Assembly: GCA_046295215.1 (NCBI GenBank)
Contig: JBKBNP010000010.1
Location: forward strand, 17,284 to 81,283
Direction of reading: 5' to 3'
Source: Szabonella sp046295215
GTDB taxonomy: Bacteria; Pseudomonadota; Alphaproteobacteria; Rhodobacterales; Rhodobacteraceae
Length of the DNA: 64,000 nucleotides
Translations under genes and position numbers: made by a program
Notes under the pieces: generated by a model
Databases searched by the model: none
What the model was told of the DNA's origin: nothing
The model's input: the letters and a program-made list of their open reading frames with translations, nothing else
Shown here: one piece after another, positions 61,995 to 64,000 of the stretch
Layout: each line of letters opens with the position of its first letter
Numbering within the stretch: the stretch's first letter is position 1

Positions 61995-62819
61995 TCAATC
62001 GAATCTGACGCGACAGCGAAGCCCGGCCGGGAGCGTCAGATTCGGATTCGGCAGATCCATGACGATGCCGAAGGTTCCGGTCGCCGCATCGAACACATGA
62101 TCGATGACCGCTATGGTGGCCTTGTAGTCCGCATCGAACGGGGCTTCCGGAACGATGGTCACCTCCTGTCCGACCTGCAAACGAGGGTGAAAGGCGATGG
62201 GGACGAAAACCTCGGCGCGCAGCCGGTCGATGCGGGCAACCGTCAGAAGCGGCGCACCTGTCGCCCGAAACTCCCCCACCGCCACGTCCCTTTTGGTGAC
62301 AACGCCGGTGATCGGGCTGCGGATGGTCTTGCGTTCCATCCGCGTCGAGGCGGCCTCGGCGTCGATCCCGGCAATCCGCCGCGCCAGCACCGCCTCGGCC
62401 AGATCGGCGCGCGCGGTTTCCACGCTCATTCTGGCCTCCTCGCTCAGCCGTTCCGCAGCGGCGGAGCGTTCGACCAGGCGCGCGGTGCGTTCCGCCTCGG
62501 CCTGTAGAAAGCCAAGCCGCGCCTGACGCCCTTCGATGAGCGCGAAACTGGCCGATCGTGCGCGGGCGGCTTCCAGTTCGACCATTTCCAGCGACACATC
62601 CAGCCGGACGACGACCTGCTGTGTTTCGACGTGATCGCCCCTGTCGACGGCCAACTGCTCCACCACCCCATCGACAGGCATCGCCAGTTCAACAACCTCA
62701 TGCGGAAGAATGAGGCAGATTGTCGACTCGGGCACCCCGGACTGCGCCCCTGCCGGACCGGCACAGGCGACCAGCGCCACCAGAGCCCCGATTTTCGCGC
62801 CGTGCGTCACGCCATCCAT
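61995..62819 (-). CDS. Periplasmic adaptor (HlyD/RND membrane-fusion family)
   Basis: A 274-residue secreted adaptor. The N-terminus is a signal peptide (IGALVALVACAGPAGAQS, probable cleavage after AGA or AQS). A lipoyl half follows (VVELAMPVDGVVEQLAVDRG), then a coiled coil (about 75-165), the second lipoyl half (KTIRSPITGVVTKRDVAVGE), and a beta-barrel (VFVPIAFHPRLQVGQEVTI). Unlike the HlyD fusions downstream it is not membrane-anchored. It lies upstream of the giant gene on the same strand, separated by 258 bases with a promoter-like site. It may bridge inner-membrane components and an outer-membrane channel not encoded here. Confidence 0.82.
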   Translation of the reverse strand: MDGVTHGAKIGALVALVACAGPAGAQSGVPESTICLILPHEVVELAMPVDGVVEQLAVDRGDHVETQQVVVRLDVSLEMVELEAARARSASFALIEGRQARLGFLQAEAERTARLVERSAAAERLSEEARMSVETARADLAEAVLARRIAGIDAEAASTRMERKTIRSPITGVVTKRDVAVGEFRATGAPLLTVARIDRLRAEVFVPIAFHPRLQVGQEVTIVPEAPFDADYKATIAVIDHVFDAATGTFGIVMDLPNPNLTLPAGLRCRVRFD

Positions 62820-62915
62820 TGCCAGTCGCCCCTGGTCGTTTTAATGACGTTGTCTGGATTGCCCCGCGAACGCAAGCGTTGCGCGCGTCTCAAACCCTGC
62901 GCGGCAGATGCGGCA

Positions 62916-63818
62916 TCAGCGCAGGATCCGCTCCCGAAGCAGCATTTCAAACCATTCCGCAAAGAGTTCGACAAGTCTCGGCACGGGCTGAACTCTGCGG
63001 AGCGCCAGATTGACAGGCATGGCCGCAGGGCGGAAATCGCGCATCACCTCAACCAGCGTTCCCTTGGCCAGATGATCGGCAACATCATAGGCCGGTATCT
63101 GGATCATCCCGAGACCGGCAAGGGCACAGGCGATATAGCCTTCGGCGGTATCGGCATTGACCGCCCATGGGACCGGTCGGGTCCGCACATTCTCGCCCTC
63201 GACCCACTCCCATTCGCTGACCCGCCCCGAGACGGGCGATCCATAGCCCACCTGCCGGTGTTCCGACAGGTCTGCGGGGCTTGCCGGAATGCCGAAGGAC
63301 GCAAGATAGGCTGGACTCGCCACATTGATCTGTTCGATCCTGCCGATCCGTTTGCTGATCAGCCCATCGGCGGGAAGGCCCCCCACGCGCAGCACCAGAT
63401 CCACCTGTTCGCCAGGCAGATCCACGCAGCGATCCGACATGCCAAGGTCGATCTGGATGCCGGGCCAGGTGCGCAGGAAATCCGGCAGGGCCGGGGCCAG
63501 CACCAGCCGCCCGATCCGGCTTGGAACACTGACGCCGACCCGCCCGGAGATGCGGCCGTCAAGCGGTTTGAACATACTTTCCATTTCGGCCTGATCCGCA
63601 AGAAGGGCGCGACAACGGACAAGAAAATCCTCGCCCGCGCGCGTCAGCCCAACCCTGCGCGTCGTCCGGTGCAGCAGCCGCACGCCAAGCCGTCCTTCCA
63701 GCGTCGCCACCACGGTCGACACGGTGGACCGGGGCAGGCGCAGCACTTCGGCGGCCCGCGTGAAGCTGCCGCTTTCGATCACCTGGCTGAAAATCCGGTA
63801 ATGTTCGATCCAACCCAT
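62916..63818 (-). CDS. LysR-family transcriptional regulator
   Basis: A 300-residue LysR protein with the N-terminal winged HTH (FSQVIESGSFTRAAEVLRLPRSTVSTVVATLEGRLG, shown in parts: SFTRAAEVL and RSTVSTVVATLE) and a C-terminal periplasmic-binding-like effector domain (about 88-300). The start at 63818 gives the usual length. The next gene, the periplasmic adaptor, lies 96 bases downstream on the same strand, so LysR may or may not be linked to the export unit. A small imperfect hairpin (around 62866-62886) sits in that gap. Effector unknown. Confidence 0.87.
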   Translation of the reverse strand: MGWIEHYRIFSQVIESGSFTRAAEVLRLPRSTVSTVVATLEGRLGVRLLHRTTRRVGLTRAGEDFLVRCRALLADQAEMESMFKPLDGRISGRVGVSVPSRIGRLVLAPALPDFLRTWPGIQIDLGMSDRCVDLPGEQVDLVLRVGGLPADGLISKRIGRIEQINVASPAYLASFGIPASPADLSEHRQVGYGSPVSGRVSEWEWVEGENVRTRPVPWAVNADTAEGYIACALAGLGMIQIPAYDVADHLAKGTLVEVMRDFRPAAMPVNLALRRVQPVPRLVELFAEWFEMLLRERILR

Positions 63819-63884
63819 TGTTCGCCCTCTTCGACGAATGCCGTCAGGATTAGTTACTTTGTCTGTCCGAGTTCCGCCACTAGG

Positions 63885-64000
63885 TCATGTTGACAAATGG
63901 CGTAGCCAGAGGCGGATCGACGTTATGTCAATGAAGCCCAGGAAGCTCTCGGCGGTCTTGTGGTAGCGGGTGGCGACGCGGCGGGCATTCTTCAGTTTGT
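63885..64000 (-). mobile_element. C-terminal end of an IS5-family-like transposase (partial)
   Basis: The minus strand at the right edge encodes 37 residues ending in a stop at 63885-63887: KLKNARRVATRYHKTAESFL, then GFIDITSIRLWLRHLST. This matches the end of IS5-family (IS427-group-like) transposases. The rest of the element lies beyond the window. Its terminal inverted repeat should lie within about 30 bases left of 63885, near 63855-63884, but I cannot define it from one end. Confidence 0.75.

Noticed and set aside
62866..62886. Hairpin CGCGAACGC/GCGTTGCGCG before the adaptor gene
   Set aside because: Short, imperfect and without a T-run; it could be a LysR site or chance in G+C-rich DNA, so it was not listed as a feature.

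Overview
The window is high-G+C DNA that looks alphaproteobacterial, most likely Rhodobacterales (Roseobacter/Paracoccus-like). That reading rests on gene content: trimethylamine monooxygenase, a heme-type dimethylamine monooxygenase and the N-methylglutamate pathway occur together in the way known for that group. No rRNA, tRNA or CRISPR array was seen.

Region 1 (1-22928) is a methylated-amine catabolic island. From left to right on the minus strand are a heterotetrameric oxidase/dehydrogenase (mgdA, mgdB, and mgdC running off the left edge; the same family as sarcosine oxidase soxBDAG), then a GlxA/GbdR-type AraC regulator and an XRE-cupin regulator on the plus strand, then an ammonium transporter with a small membrane protein on the minus strand. 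The plus strand continues with mgsABC-gmaS, tmm, a divergent Amt-like permease, dmmDABC and a second GlxA-type regulator. An EamA permease lies on the minus strand and tdm on the plus strand. Together these enzymes would take trimethylamine to TMAO (Tmm), dimethylamine (Tdm), monomethylamine (Dmm), gamma-glutamylmethylamide (GmaS), N-methylglutamate (MgsABC) and back to glutamate (Mgd), releasing one-carbon units at each demethylation. A short palindrome close to TTTCCCATAGGGAAA recurs at the XRE-cupin gene, in the amt/mgs divergent region and, with altered spacing, before dmmD, suggesting a shared regulator.

Region 2 (about 23029-62819) is a minus-strand unit of about 39 kb built around one 31.8-kb gene. 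Reading along the minus strand: a secreted periplasmic adaptor; a giant protein of about 10,590 residues that begins with a LEPR-XLL motif and carries PPC-like repeats, 17 CARDB repeats, about nine cadherin/putative-Ig repeats, a YD/Rhs-like segment, beta-propellers, two dockerin-like segments, a lipase-like fold, a metzincin-like protease motif and a cohesin-like domain; a GAF-GAF-membrane-HlyD fusion; a PqqD-like/M50/HlyD membrane fusion; and a short, non-canonical SecA-like ATPase. The last three genes overlap or nearly touch. No RTX repeats and no ABC transporter of type I secretion accompany the giant protein. I propose a dedicated export and processing system for LEPR-XLL giant proteins; this is the least-described part of the window. 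A TetR regulator with its own promoter and a palindromic operator separates it from region 1.

Region 3 (62916-64000) holds a LysR regulator and the C-terminal end of an IS5-family-like transposase cut by the right edge.
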